NCBI RefSeq assembly: GCF_016900095.1
Contig: NZ_JACJJP010000009.1
Span: 1 to 64,000, forward strand
DNA: 64,000 nucleotides
Origin: Gemmiger formicilis
GTDB lineage: Bacteria > Bacillota > Clostridia > Oscillospirales > Ruminococcaceae
Direction of reading: 5' to 3'
Below the pieces are notes generated by a model. The model was not told the origin of the DNA. It ran no database searches and worked only from the letters and a program-made list of their open reading frames with translations. Shown here piece by piece: positions 1 to 8,530 of this stretch; position 1 is the first letter of the stretch; each line of letters opens with the position of its first letter. The position numbers and the translations under genes were made by a program.

Positions 1-87
1 GGCTCCGCTTACGCTTCGCCAGTCCTGTTAAGGTCCCCACTACACGAGGGTCTTTTTATTCATGTCTACTAATTCTGGGGCAGTTCA
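1..87. mobile_element. possible end of an IS3-family insertion sequence (partial)
   Basis: Read on the minus strand, the bases from 87 downward begin TGAACTGCCCC and continue with AGAATTAGTAGAC, which resembles the terminal inverted repeat of IS150-group IS3 elements. No transposase is visible because the window starts here, and there is no second end to compare. A GTCCC/GGGTC stem followed by TTTTTATT at about 33-60 could be a weak terminator. The call rests on motif likeness alone. Confidence 0.25.
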
Positions 88-123
88 CTTCTTCAATGAG
101 GAGCATCGGTTTTTATTTTGACT

Positions 124-891
124 TCAGGAATTTGCGCGGCGATGCAGTACCGAAAGCCCTTTGAAGAGCAGATCGGCATCGTACAAGACCTTCCGGCGGC
201 AGCAGGGAATGATTCCACGGGCCAGTCCGCCGGTGGCCACCACCGTGAGCGGCTGCCCCAATTCCGTTTCCACACGGTCAGCCAGCCCTTCCATCATGGC
301 GGCGGTTCCGAACACGGCACCGCTGTTCAGGCATTCCACCGTGTTGCGGCCAATCAGATGATCGGCGGCTTCGGGGGCGATGGGCGGGAGCTGGGCGGTG
401 CCGGCGCTGATGGCCCGCAGACTGGTCTGTACGCCGGGAACGATGAAACCGCCCAGAAAACACCGCCGGTCATCAATGACGTTGTAGGTGGTGGCAGTGC
501 CCAGGTCCACCGTCATACAGGGCAGGGGATACAGCGCCGCCGCAGCAGCGGCATCGGCAATGCGGTCCTGGCCTATCCGCTCGGGGCTGTCCACCGCAAA
601 CTGCAGGCCGGTATCCAGCATGTAGCTGACCCGCATGGGTTCGTGACCGGTCACCCGGCGTATGGCCTGGGCCAGGGGCTCGCTCAAGGCGGGCACCACG
701 CTGCATAAAATGGCGCCGGTACACTGTTCAGAGGAAAAGCCCACACGGCGCAGCAGAAATCGAACTTCAGCCGTATATTCGTCCGGTGTGCAGCGAGGCC
801 TGGTCACCATGCGGAAACTGAAGAGCTGCTTGTGCCCGTCCAGCCCTCCGATACAGATGTTGGTATTGCCGATGTCGACTGCCAGAATCAT
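124..891 (-). CDS. coaX: type III pantothenate kinase
   Basis: CoaX phosphorylates pantothenate, the first step of coenzyme A synthesis in the cytoplasm. The 255-residue product has the usual family length. It opens with the phosphate-binding DIGNT motif (residues 6-10), carries GQDR at 107-110 with the expected catalytic Asp109, and has the second ATPase-fold motif VDLGTATTYN from residue 128. The ATG at 891 follows a GGGGCAG ribosome site at about 8 bases. It is divergent from coaBC, which supplies the next steps of the same pathway. Type III kinases lack CoA feedback inhibition as a family property, so control may be transcriptional through the shared promoter region. Confidence 0.96.
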   Translation of the reverse strand: MILAVDIGNTNICIGGLDGHKQLFSFRMVTRPRCTPDEYTAEVRFLLRRVGFSSEQCTGAILCSVVPALSEPLAQAIRRVTGHEPMRVSYMLDTGLQFAVDSPERIGQDRIADAAAAAALYPLPCMTVDLGTATTYNVIDDRRCFLGGFIVPGVQTSLRAISAGTAQLPPIAPEAADHLIGRNTVECLNSGAVFGTAAMMEGLADRVETELGQPLTVVATGGLARGIIPCCRRKVLYDADLLFKGLSVLHRRANS

Positions 892-923
892 GTGTCTGCC
901 CCGTTTCTGTGTGATATAATCTG

Positions 924-951
924 ATTATACCAGCCTTTACAATGAAGTCAA
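924..951 (-). promoter_or_regulatory. coaX promoter, sigma-A type
   Basis: On the minus strand TTGACT (951-946) is followed after 16 bases by TATAAT (929-924). The -10 box lies about 35 bases upstream of the coaX ATG. The element physically overlaps the coaBC promoter on the other strand. Confidence 0.75.
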
Positions 952-964
952 ACCAACCTATAAT
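936..964 (+). promoter_or_regulatory. coaBC promoter, sigma-A type
   Basis: TTTACA (936-941), a 17-base spacer and a perfect TATAAT (959-964) lie 52 bases upstream of the coaBC start. The -35 box falls inside the spacer of the coaX promoter, so both cannot easily be occupied by polymerase at once. Confidence 0.75.
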
Positions 965-1016
965 AAATACCGATAACACCTGCGAAGAAACGCAGAACAA
1001 ACGGGAGGACCCAACC

Positions 1017-2213
1017 ATGGAAAAAGACCTGCAGGGCAAGACGATTGTGCTGGGCATTACCGGCGGTATTGCCGCCTATAAAATGGCCAACGTAGCCCAT
1101 GCGCTGGCCAAGCGCGGCGCTGCGGTGCATGTACTGATGACCAAGCATGCCACCGAATTCATTGCGCCGCTGGTCTTCGAGACTTTGACCAACCGCCGCT
1201 GCATTGTGGATACCTTTGACCGCAATTTTCAATACGATGTGGCCCATGTGTCCCTGGCCAATGCGGCGGATCTGATGCTGATTGCACCGGCCACCGCCAA
1301 TGTGATTGCCAAACTGGCCCACGGTCTGGCCGACGATATGCTGACCACCGTCACGCTGGCAGCCACCTGTCCCAAGCTGGTGGCGCCGGCCATGAACACC
1401 CACATGCTGGAAAACCCCATCACCCAGGATAACATCGCCACGCTGCGCCATTACGGATTCACGGTGATTCCTTCCGGTTCCGGTATGCTGGCTTGCGGCG
1501 ATGTGGGCAGCGGGCGCTTGCCGGAAGAACAGGTCCTGCTGGATTATGTGGACCGGGAACTGGCTTGCAAAAAGGACCTGGCAGGAAAGAAAATTGTGGT
1601 GACGGCCGGCGCGACCAGCGAGCCCATGGATCCTGTGCGGTATATCACCAACCATTCCACCGGAAAGATGGGCTATGCCATCGCCCGTGCCTGTATGCTG
1701 CGCGGCGCACAGGTGACCCTCCTAAGCGCTCAGACTGCCCTGCGGCCGGTTCCCTTTGTGGATATGGTTCCTTTCACCACCGCCCAGGATCTTTTTGAGA
1801 AGGTCCAGAAATATTCTGCGCAGGCAGACGCGCTGGTGATGGCCGCCGCTGTGGCGGACTATCGCCCGGCGCAGGTGGCTGATCACAAGATCAAGAAATC
1901 CGACGGGGAGCTGACCCTGCAGCTGGAACGCACCCAGGATATTCTGGGGTGGATCGGGGCTCATAAACCGACAGGGCTGTTTGTCTGCGGATTCTCGATG
2001 GAAACTGAGCATCTGCTGGAGAACTCTTCGGTCAAACTTCACAAGAAGAACATGGATATGATCGTCGCCAACAATCTGAAAACTCCCGGGGCCGGTTTCG
2101 GCGTGGACACCAACGTGGTTACACTGATTACAAAAGACGGGGCCGAACAGCTGCCTCTGATGAGCAAAGATGAGGTGGCCATGCGCATTGCGGATGCCAT
2201 CGCCGCCCACTGA
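1017..2213 (+). CDS. coaBC: bifunctional phosphopantothenoylcysteine decarboxylase / phosphopantothenate-cysteine ligase
   Basis: This fused enzyme joins cysteine to 4'-phosphopantothenate (CoaB half, CTP dependent) and decarboxylates the product to 4'-phosphopantetheine (CoaC half, FMN dependent). The N-terminal flavoprotein shows GITGGIAAYK (13-22), His77 in the VAHVS context, PATANV (91-96), PAMNTHM (124-130) and Cys160 in the substrate-flap motif. The CoaB half carries NHSTGKMG at 212-219. The ATG at 1017 is preferred over an upstream in-frame ATG at 942 because GGGAGG lies at 1003-1008 and the promoter -10 box (959-964) would fall inside the longer frame. The product is 398 residues, normal for the family. 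Confidence 0.96.
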   Translation: MEKDLQGKTIVLGITGGIAAYKMANVAHALAKRGAAVHVLMTKHATEFIAPLVFETLTNRRCIVDTFDRNFQYDVAHVSLANAADLMLIAPATANVIAKLAHGLADDMLTTVTLAATCPKLVAPAMNTHMLENPITQDNIATLRHYGFTVIPSGSGMLACGDVGSGRLPEEQVLLDYVDRELACKKDLAGKKIVVTAGATSEPMDPVRYITNHSTGKMGYAIARACMLRGAQVTLLSAQTALRPVPFVDMVPFTTAQDLFEKVQKYSAQADALVMAAAVADYRPAQVADHKIKKSDGELTLQLERTQDILGWIGAHKPTGLFVCGFSMETEHLLENSSVKLHKKNMDMIVANNLKTPGAGFGVDTNVVTLITKDGAEQLPLMSKDEVAMRIADAIAAH

Positions 2214-2245
2214 ACCAATCCGTTACAAGCGTTTCAAAAGCCCGG

Positions 2246-2296
2246 TCGGGCAGGACCTTGCATAGATTGCAGGGCTCCTGCCCGATTTTTGTTTTG
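2246..2296 (+). terminator. rho-independent terminator after coaBC
   Basis: TCGGGCAGGA (2246-2255) pairs perfectly with TCCTGCCCGA (2276-2285), extended inside by complementary CCTTGCA/TGCAGGG, and is followed by TTTTTGTTTT. It lies 33 bases past the coaBC stop. Confidence 0.93.
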
Positions 2297-2359
2297 GCTG
2301 GTTCCGGCGATTTTCACAGATATTCAAAACTCTATCCCACAATTTTCACAAAAGGGGCC

Positions 2360-2399
2360 TATAATCACATACGGACATCCAGACGGGCATTCATGCCCG
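2360..2399 (+). promoter_or_regulatory. -10 box and palindrome before the ABC exporter operon
   Basis: A perfect TATAAT lies at 2360-2365, though the matching -35 (around 2337-2342) is poor. About 20 bases downstream is a 16-base perfect palindrome, CGGGCAT-TC-ATGCCCG (2384-2399), between the inferred start site and the ribosome site. It could be an operator or a 5' leader hairpin. A weak -35 with a downstream palindrome would suit a regulated promoter, but that is inference. Confidence 0.5.
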
Positions 2400-2425
2400 A
2401 AAAATACAAAAGGGGAGTGTGCATC

Positions 2426-3490
2426 TTGATCGAAGTCAGCCATCTGACCAAGCGGTACGGTTCGCATGTGGCGGTCGATGACATCAGCTTCACGGTTGAT
2501 GACGGCTGCATTTACGGCTTGCTTGGCCCCAACGGTGCAGGCAAGTCCACCACCATGAATGTCATTACCGGCTATCTGTCGCCCACCAGCGGCACGGTGA
2601 CCATCAACGGCCATGATATCCAGGAAGACCCCCAGGCCGCCAAGGCCTGCATCGGGTATCTGCCGGAATTGCCGCCGCTGTATACGGATATGACGGTGGG
2701 AGAATATCTCAACTTTGTGGCGGAACTGAAAGGCGTGAAGAAAAAAGCCGATCGCGCCGCCGATGTGGCCCGCGCGTCGGAGCGTGCGGGACTGCAGGAA
2801 ATGCAGACCCGACTGATTCGCAATCTTTCCAAGGGCTACCGTCAGCGTGTGGGCGTGGCGGCGGCTCTGCTGGGCAGCCCGGACATCATCATTCTGGACG
2901 AACCCACCGTCGGTCTGGACCCCGCCCAGATGATTGAGATTCGTTCTCTGATCCATGATCTGGGCAAAACCCATACGGTCATTCTGTCCAGCCACATTCT
3001 GAGCGAGGTCCAGACCGTCTGTGACCGTGTCCTGATTATTTCCAACGGCAAGCTGGCAGCCCAGGGCACGCCGGAAGAGCTGGCGGCCCGACTGGCGGCA
3101 AAGGGTGTGATTTCGGCCACGGCACAGGGCAGCAAGGAAGCGGTTCTGCAGGCGGCCCAGAGCGTGCCCGGCCTGACAGATCTGCGGGTGACGGCGGAGA
3201 AGGCGGACGAGGTCAGCTTTACCGCCACCAGCACCGACGGCACCGACCTGCGTGCCGCATTGTCGGCCGCTTTGGCGGCAGCCGGATGCCCGGTGCTGAG
3301 CTTGAGCAGTCAGAACCTGAGCCTGGAGGACGTGTTCCTGCAGCTGACTGAAACCGATCATCCTGACGAGGCCGGCACCGAACCCGAAGAAAAGGCACTG
3401 CCTGCCGGGGAAACCGAGCAGACGGCGGAACCGGAAGAAGCACCCGCCCAACCGCAGGTGGAGCAGCCGGATGAGAAGGAGGGGGACTGA
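2426..3490 (+). CDS. ABC transporter ATP-binding protein (GldA-like, ABC-2 type)
   Basis: This is the ATPase that would power the membrane permease encoded next. Walker A GPNGAGKS is at residues 34-41, and the signature (LSKGYRQR) and Walker B (IIILDEPTVGLDP) follow in order. The chosen TTG start at 2426 has AGGGGAG at 2411-2417; an in-frame GTG at 2417 overlaps that site and was rejected. The product is 354 residues. After the ATPase core and an accessory domain it ends in a roughly 45-residue acidic, proline-rich tail (many PEE, TEPEE and QPE runs) that is not needed for ATP binding. It heads a four-gene operon, with the permease starting 3 bases after its stop. Confidence 0.9.
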   Translation: MIEVSHLTKRYGSHVAVDDISFTVDDGCIYGLLGPNGAGKSTTMNVITGYLSPTSGTVTINGHDIQEDPQAAKACIGYLPELPPLYTDMTVGEYLNFVAELKGVKKKADRAADVARASERAGLQEMQTRLIRNLSKGYRQRVGVAAALLGSPDIIILDEPTVGLDPAQMIEIRSLIHDLGKTHTVILSSHILSEVQTVCDRVLIISNGKLAAQGTPEELAARLAAKGVISATAQGSKEAVLQAAQSVPGLTDLRVTAEKADEVSFTATSTDGTDLRAALSAALAAAGCPVLSLSSQNLSLEDVFLQLTETDHPDEAGTEPEEKALPAGETEQTAEPEEAPAQPQVEQPDEKEGD

Positions 3491-3493
3491 GGT

Positions 3494-4357
3494 ATGCTGG
3501 CAATTTTCAAGCGTGAAACCAGAAGCTATTTTACCAGCATGATCGGGTATGTTGTGATCGGCGTCATTCTGGCCTTTATCGGCCTCTATTACAGCGCCAA
3601 CTGCCTGATTTACGGTACATCGGATTTTTCCATCATTCTGTATTCCACCACGCTGGTTATGCTGTTTGTTCTGCCGGCGTTGTCCATGCGCAGCTTTGCA
3701 GATGAACGACGCAACAAGACGGATCAGCTGTTGCTGACCAGCCCCGTCACCATTCCCCAGATTGTGATGGGCAAATACCTGGCACAGCTGGTGGTCTTTG
3801 CGGTGCCCATGGCGGTGGCCTGCATCATGCCGTTGATCCTTACGGCTTTCGGTACCGTTTCGCTGGTCAACGCTTACTCCACCTTGTTGGCGTATTTCCT
3901 GCTGGGAGCTTCCTGCATTGCGGTGGGGACCTTCATTTCGGTCCTGACCGAAAATCAGATCATTGCGTATCTGGCCACCTTCGGCGTGCTGCTGATTGCC
4001 TATCTGATGGAAAGTGTGCAGTCGCTGTTCACCTCCGGCAATACGCTGGCGTTTATCGTGTTCTGCATTGTTCTGGCGCTGGCCTCTGTCCTGATCGGGC
4101 TTCTGTGCAAAAGTCTCACGGTGGGCTGCGGGATCTTCTGCGGCGGCGCCGTCGCGCTGATCCTGCTGTTCCAGTTGCGTCCGGCCTGGCTGCTCAGCGC
4201 TTTCAACAGCATTCTGGATGCGCTGGCTCTGTTCACCCCCTTTGAAACCTTTGTGGGCGGTATGTTCAGCCTTTCCACCATTGTGTATTATCTGTCCGTC
4301 ATTGGATTGTTTTTGTTTTTAACCGGTCAGGCGCTGGAACGGCGCCGCTGGAACTGA
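3494..4357 (+). CDS. ABC-2 type transporter permease
   Basis: This is a 287-residue membrane protein with about six hydrophobic helices and the ABC-2 layout. A short N-terminal cytoplasmic amphipathic stretch (FKRETRSYFTSM) comes before the first helix, and a charged loop containing RSFADERRNKTDQLLLTSPV comes after the second. That loop motif is typical of GldF/NosY-like permeases that couple to a GldA-type ATPase. It starts 3 bases after the ATPase stop, and its ribosome site lies in that gene's 3' end. The exported substrate cannot be read from sequence. Confidence 0.88.
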   Translation: MLAIFKRETRSYFTSMIGYVVIGVILAFIGLYYSANCLIYGTSDFSIILYSTTLVMLFVLPALSMRSFADERRNKTDQLLLTSPVTIPQIVMGKYLAQLVVFAVPMAVACIMPLILTAFGTVSLVNAYSTLLAYFLLGASCIAVGTFISVLTENQIIAYLATFGVLLIAYLMESVQSLFTSGNTLAFIVFCIVLALASVLIGLLCKSLTVGCGIFCGGAVALILLFQLRPAWLLSAFNSILDALALFTPFETFVGGMFSLSTIVYYLSVIGLFLFLTGQALERRRWN

Positions 4358-4376
4358 GAGGGGAGGGGGATTCAGC

Positions 4377-5873
4377 ATGAAATTCAAATTTGGCAAAAAG
4401 CCCTCCGGCCACACTCCGGCTGCACAGCCTACCGAAGCACAGCGCGTCAGCCGGCGTCGCATGCTCCATTCCGGTGCTTACGCCAGCGTACTGGCGGCCA
4501 TTGTTCTGGTGGTCGTGATCCTGTTGAACCTGGTTGTGAACGCCATTCCCACCAAGTACACCGAGTTCGACATTTCCACCGGCCAGATGTTCACCCTGAG
4601 TGAGACCACCGTCAGCATGATGAAGTCTCTGGACAAGGACGTGACCGCCTATTTCCTGGCGGAAACGGGCAACGAGGATACCAATATCAGCCGGATTCTG
4701 GACCGGTACGCCGGCGAGAGTTCCCACTTTACCTGGCAGCAGCGTGACCCGGCACTGTATCCCACCTTTGCGGATCAGTATGATGCCGGAGACGCCAGCA
4801 GCAACAGTGTGATCATTGTATGCGGTGACAACCATACGGTGGTGGATTACAATGACATGTATTCCTACAGCTACACCGATTACTACTCCTCCACCATGGA
4901 TTTTGACGCCGAAAATGCGCTGACCACGGCCATTGCCCAGGTAACCCGGGAAAACACCTACACGATGTATGCGCTGACCGGGCACGGCGAGAGCTCTTTG
5001 GGCAGTGACTTTACCGACACTCTCAGCAATGCCGGTGTTACCGTGTCCGAACTGAACCTGATCACCGGAGAAATTCCCGAGGATGCCGACGCTTTGCTCA
5101 TCAATGTGCCCCAGGCGGATTTCAGTGAGCTGGATGCGGATGCACTGCGGGGTTACCTGGCCGATGGCGGCAAGGTGATCGTGACCACCAGCCTTCTGTA
5201 CGACACGCCCAACCTGGACGCGGTTCTGGCGGAATACGGCATGGAACGCCAGTCCGGTTTGCTGGTAGAAACCGACCCCAACTATTATGCATACCGGTAT
5301 GCCGGCACCTATCTGCTGCCGCAGATCAAAACCAATACCATCACGTCTGGCATGACAGACGGCATGTATGTGTTTGCGCCCACCGCCCAGGGCATTGTGA
5401 CGGCGGACGATACCGACGATACCCAGACGGATGAAACCGCCGAGACCACATCCAATATCACCTATACCAAGCTGCTCTCCACCTCTGACAGCGCCTATTC
5501 CATGCTGGATTATGAGACCGCAACGACCCTGCAGAAGGGTGACAACGACCCCGAAGGCAGTTTTGATCTGGCGGTTGCTGCCGAGGATTCCGATTCCGGC
5601 GCCAAGATCGTGTGGATCAACTGCGGCAATGTCTTCCTGGACGAGATCAATTCCGCTGTGTCCGGCGGCAACGCGCAGCTGCTGGGCAGCATTGCAAACT
5701 GGATGAACGGGGAAGAAAACAGCGTGGTGATTGACGCCAAGAGCATGAGCGCCGAAACGCTGTCTGTTCCCAGCGGACTGGTCACCCCCTTGGGCCTGCT
5801 GTTTGTGTTCATTATTCCGCTGGGCTTCCTGCTGGCCGGTGTGTTTGTCACCATCGTGCGCCGCCGTAGTTAA
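4377..5873 (+). CDS. GldG-like extracytoplasmic ABC transporter accessory protein
   Basis: The 498-residue product has one helix near the N-terminus (about residues 38-58), a large extracytoplasmic region and a closing helix (about 469-491) that ends in RRRS. After the first helix it reads FDISTGQMFTLSE, the hallmark opening of the GldG/ABC_transp_aux family. The mid region contains YALTGHGE, the family's glutamine-amidotransferase-like fold motif. In Bacteroidota, GldG belongs to gliding and type IX machinery. In Bacillota the same family accompanies orphan ABC-2 exporters, so gliding is not implied. It is translationally linked to the permease (19-base gap). Confidence 0.85.
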   Translation: MKFKFGKKPSGHTPAAQPTEAQRVSRRRMLHSGAYASVLAAIVLVVVILLNLVVNAIPTKYTEFDISTGQMFTLSETTVSMMKSLDKDVTAYFLAETGNEDTNISRILDRYAGESSHFTWQQRDPALYPTFADQYDAGDASSNSVIIVCGDNHTVVDYNDMYSYSYTDYYSSTMDFDAENALTTAIAQVTRENTYTMYALTGHGESSLGSDFTDTLSNAGVTVSELNLITGEIPEDADALLINVPQADFSELDADALRGYLADGGKVIVTTSLLYDTPNLDAVLAEYGMERQSGLLVETDPNYYAYRYAGTYLLPQIKTNTITSGMTDGMYVFAPTAQGIVTADDTDDTQTDETAETTSNITYTKLLSTSDSAYSMLDYETATTLQKGDNDPEGSFDLAVAAEDSDSGAKIVWINCGNVFLDEINSAVSGGNAQLLGSIANWMNGEENSVVIDAKSMSAETLSVPSGLVTPLGLLFVFIIPLGFLLAGVFVTIVRRRS

Positions 5874-5887
5874 GGAGGGATCTGCCA

Positions 5888-6973
5888 ATGAAAGCAAAGA
5901 AATATCTGCCCCTGGCCATTCTCGCCGCGGTGGTTGTGATTCTCGGTGTGGCACTCATCATCCTGAGCAACCTGGGCGAGGAAGAGGAAACCGGTGTGCC
6001 CCTGTTTGACTTCGATACCAGCACGGTAACCGCTTTGGCTTACCGCAACGACGAGACGGATGCCACCTTGCTTCAGGATGAGGATGAGGCATGGTATCTG
6101 GAACAGGACCCGACCTTGCCGCTGGATCAGGACACGGTTTCTTCCTTGTTGGAAAAGTATACCGGTCTGCAGGCTCTCCGTGATTTGGGCGCCGGAACCG
6201 GAAACGAGGACATGGGCCTGGACAATCCCACGCTGGTCTTCACCTTGGGAACGGATGGGGCCGACATTGCCTCGGCGGAAACCGCTTCTTCCGAAACCGC
6301 CACCGCAGAGACAGCTTCCGGTGTCTATACGGTCACCATCGGCGCGGAAAATTCCATCACCGAAGCGTATTATGCCAAGGTCAGCTGGAATGATCACATC
6401 TATACCATTGACGCCACAGATCTGTCCGGTCTGGTAAAGACCGCGAAGGATCTGTATGCGGAACAGGACGTGGTGGACCTGGAAACGGATGATGTCGCCA
6501 CCATGACCGTGGAAACTTCTGGAGAAATTCTGACCTTTGCCCAGAACGACGGAACCTGGACACTGCAGGACGACCCGGACTATGCGGTGGATCAGGATAT
6601 CGTCAAGAAAATGGCTTCGACCATCTGTGATATGACCACCGAAATGTCCATCACTCAGCCCGAGGACAATAGTACCTATGGCCTGGATGAGCCCCAGGCC
6701 GTGGTGACCCTGGTGGGCACCGACGGAACCACCATCACCTGCAGTTTCGGCGATTTGTGCGCGGATGACAGCGATCTTTGCTATATGCGCTCCAGCCATG
6801 CAGGCGGAGTGGTGTATGAGGTGGATGCTGATCATCGCTCTGCCTTTGCCTACACCAAGGACACCCTGAAAGCCGCCACCGAAGAAACGGCCGATTCCGA
6901 CAGCGACAGTTCGGATATCATTGCCGAAAATCCTGTGGGTGGCGAGGACGATTACGCTAACTCTGCATCGTAA
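5888..6973 (+). CDS. DUF4340 domain-containing membrane-anchored protein
   Basis: This 361-residue protein has an N-terminal signal anchor (about residues 7-27) and an acidic exterior region. Two repeated DUF4340 units each contain a 'W.L..P..ldqd.v' block: WYLEQDPTLPLDQDTV near residue 63 and WTLQDDPDYAVDQDIV near 224. The tail is Ser/Asp rich. It is the fourth gene of the exporter operon, 14 bases after the GldG-like gene. GldG-DUF4340 pairing is recurrent and suggests both act outside the membrane with the transporter. Its biochemical role is unknown. Confidence 0.82.
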   Translation: MKAKKYLPLAILAAVVVILGVALIILSNLGEEEETGVPLFDFDTSTVTALAYRNDETDATLLQDEDEAWYLEQDPTLPLDQDTVSSLLEKYTGLQALRDLGAGTGNEDMGLDNPTLVFTLGTDGADIASAETASSETATAETASGVYTVTIGAENSITEAYYAKVSWNDHIYTIDATDLSGLVKTAKDLYAEQDVVDLETDDVATMTVETSGEILTFAQNDGTWTLQDDPDYAVDQDIVKKMASTICDMTTEMSITQPEDNSTYGLDEPQAVVTLVGTDGTTITCSFGDLCADDSDLCYMRSSHAGGVVYEVDADHRSAFAYTKDTLKAATEETADSDSDSSDIIAENPVGGEDDYANSAS

Positions 6974-6994
6974 ATCCGTCAGAACAGCCCAATA

Positions 6995-7047
6995 AAAAAC
7001 GCGCCTTCTGTGCCGACTCATCGGACCGGCACAGGGGATGCGTTTTT
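6995..7047. terminator. bidirectional terminator between convergent genes
   Basis: Outer arms AAAAACGC (6995-7002) and GCGTTTTT (7040-7047) enclose inner arms CTGTGCCG (7008-7015) and CGGCACAG (7027-7034). A-rich and T-rich flanks make it work on both strands, ending the exporter operon and rarA. Confidence 0.9.
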
Positions 7048-7067
7048 GTTTTGGGACAAAACCAGAA

Positions 7068-8390
7068 TTATAGCTGATGTTCCTTTTTCCAGCTTTTGAT
7101 CTGTTGCAGCCGGGTTTTATACCGGGATTCCAACCCTTCCTCGGTGGGCTCGTAGTATTCCCGGCCTTGCAGGCTGTCCGGCAGGCACTGCATGGCAGAA
7201 AGCTTGTCCGGCTCATCATGGGCGTACCGGTATCCCTTGCCATAGGAAAGATCCTTCATCAGTCTTGTGGGGGCGTTTCGGATCACAAGGGGAACCGGTT
7301 CCGCCAGCTGACGGACCGCATCACTTTTGGCATGTTCATATGCCTTGTATAGCGAGTTGGATTTGGGGGCCATGGACATGTACACCACGGCCTGGGTCAG
7401 GTGCACCGTACATTCCGGCATTCCCAGAAAATGACAGGCCTGATAGGCCGCCACGGCCTGTTCCAATGCCCGGGGGTCGGCCAGGCCCACATCCTCGCTG
7501 GCAAAACGGATGACCCGCCGCGCCACATACAAGGGGTCTTCGCCCGCTTCCAGCATTCTGGCAAGCCAATATACAGCGGCATCCGGATCAGAATTTCGCA
7601 TGGACTTGTGTAGTGCGGAAATCAGATTGTAGTGTTCCTCACCGTTCTTGTCATACAGCAGGGACTTTTTCTCCGTGCATTGTTCCAGCGTTTCCTTGCT
7701 GACGGTGATGCTGCCGTCGGCATTGACCTCGCCGTTCAGCACGACCATCTCCAGGGTAGAAAGAGCTGTACGGGCGTCTCCGTTGGCGAAGACAGCCAAT
7801 GCCTCCAGCAGATCCGGATCGATATGGACCACCTGATTTCCGAATCCGCGCTCATCTCGTAAAGCCCGCTGCAAAAGGGTGACGAGGTCCTCGGTTTTCA
7901 GAGCCTGCAGTACAAACACCTTGCATCGTGACAAAAGAGCGCCGTTGATCTCAAAGGACGGGTTTTCGGTGGTGGCACCGATCAGGATGATGCTGCCCTT
8001 CTCCACAAAGGGCAGGAAGGCATCTTGCTGCGCCTTGTTGAAACGATGGATCTCGTCTACGAACAGGATGGTCTTTTCACCGAAACGACGGTTTTCTTCT
8101 GCCTGCTGCATTACCGTCCGGATTTCCTTGATCCCGCTGGTCACGGCCGAAAAATCGATGAAAGCGGCCTTGGTGCGGTTGGCAATGATGCGGGCCAGGG
8201 TGGTTTTGCCCACCCCCGGCGGGCCCCAAAAAATCATGGAAGAAATCTGGTCGCTCTCAATCAGCCGCCGCAGAACTTTCCCCGGCCCCAACAGGTGGGT
8301 TTGCCCCACATATTCCTCCAACGTGCGCGGCCGAAGCCGGGCTGCCAGAGGCTGCGGGGTGTTTTGTTCAAATAAGGTGGTCTGCTGCAC
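7068..8390 (-). CDS. rarA: replication-associated recombination protein A (RarA/MgsA AAA+ ATPase)
   Basis: RarA is a clamp-loader-like ATPase that acts at stalled replication forks. The 440-residue product has Walker A GPPGVGKT at 56-63 and Walker B FVDEIHRF near 109-116. It also has the family N-terminus (PLAARLRPRTLEEYVGQ) and the C-terminal tetramerisation region with the conserved YGKGYRYAHD segment. It is monocistronic, divergent from the desulfidase-family gene and closed by the shared terminator. Confidence 0.95.
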   Translation of the reverse strand: MQQTTLFEQNTPQPLAARLRPRTLEEYVGQTHLLGPGKVLRRLIESDQISSMIFWGPPGVGKTTLARIIANRTKAAFIDFSAVTSGIKEIRTVMQQAEENRRFGEKTILFVDEIHRFNKAQQDAFLPFVEKGSIILIGATTENPSFEINGALLSRCKVFVLQALKTEDLVTLLQRALRDERGFGNQVVHIDPDLLEALAVFANGDARTALSTLEMVVLNGEVNADGSITVSKETLEQCTEKKSLLYDKNGEEHYNLISALHKSMRNSDPDAAVYWLARMLEAGEDPLYVARRVIRFASEDVGLADPRALEQAVAAYQACHFLGMPECTVHLTQAVVYMSMAPKSNSLYKAYEHAKSDAVRQLAEPVPLVIRNAPTRLMKDLSYGKGYRYAHDEPDKLSAMQCLPDSLQGREYYEPTEEGLESRYKTRLQQIKSWKKEHQL

Positions 8391-8431
8391 AGGTATCCCT
8401 CCCGGACGGGTGTGATGGTTTCTTACTTTTT

Positions 8432-8459
8432 ATTATACAACCATGCCCCAAGGCTGCAA
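8432..8459 (-). promoter_or_regulatory. rarA promoter
   Basis: On the minus strand TTGCAG (8459-8454), a 16-base spacer and TATAAT (8437-8432) lie about 40 bases upstream of the rarA ATG. Confidence 0.75.
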
Positions 8460-8467
8460 GGCCGGTT

Positions 8468-8496
8468 TTGATTTTTATGGTTATCTATAGTATAAT
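8468..8496 (+). promoter_or_regulatory. promoter of the cysteine desulfidase-family gene
   Basis: TTGATT (8468-8473), a 17-base spacer and TATAAT (8491-8496) precede the ATG at 8531. The element sits back to back with the rarA promoter, with 8 bases between the two -35 boxes. Confidence 0.8.
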
Positions 8497-8530
8497 AGCG
8501 GCGAAATATGGACAAAGGCGGAGGAAGGAT

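Noticed and set aside
118-708. Open frame on the + strand opposite coaX
   Set aside because: coaX on the minus strand has every family motif and a promoter, while the opposite frame is low complexity (Gly/His/Gln rich) and without a ribosome site.
4377-5873. Gliding motility function from the GldG similarity
   Set aside because: No other gliding or type IX genes are present and GldG-type proteins are common with ABC-2 exporters in non-gliding Bacillota.
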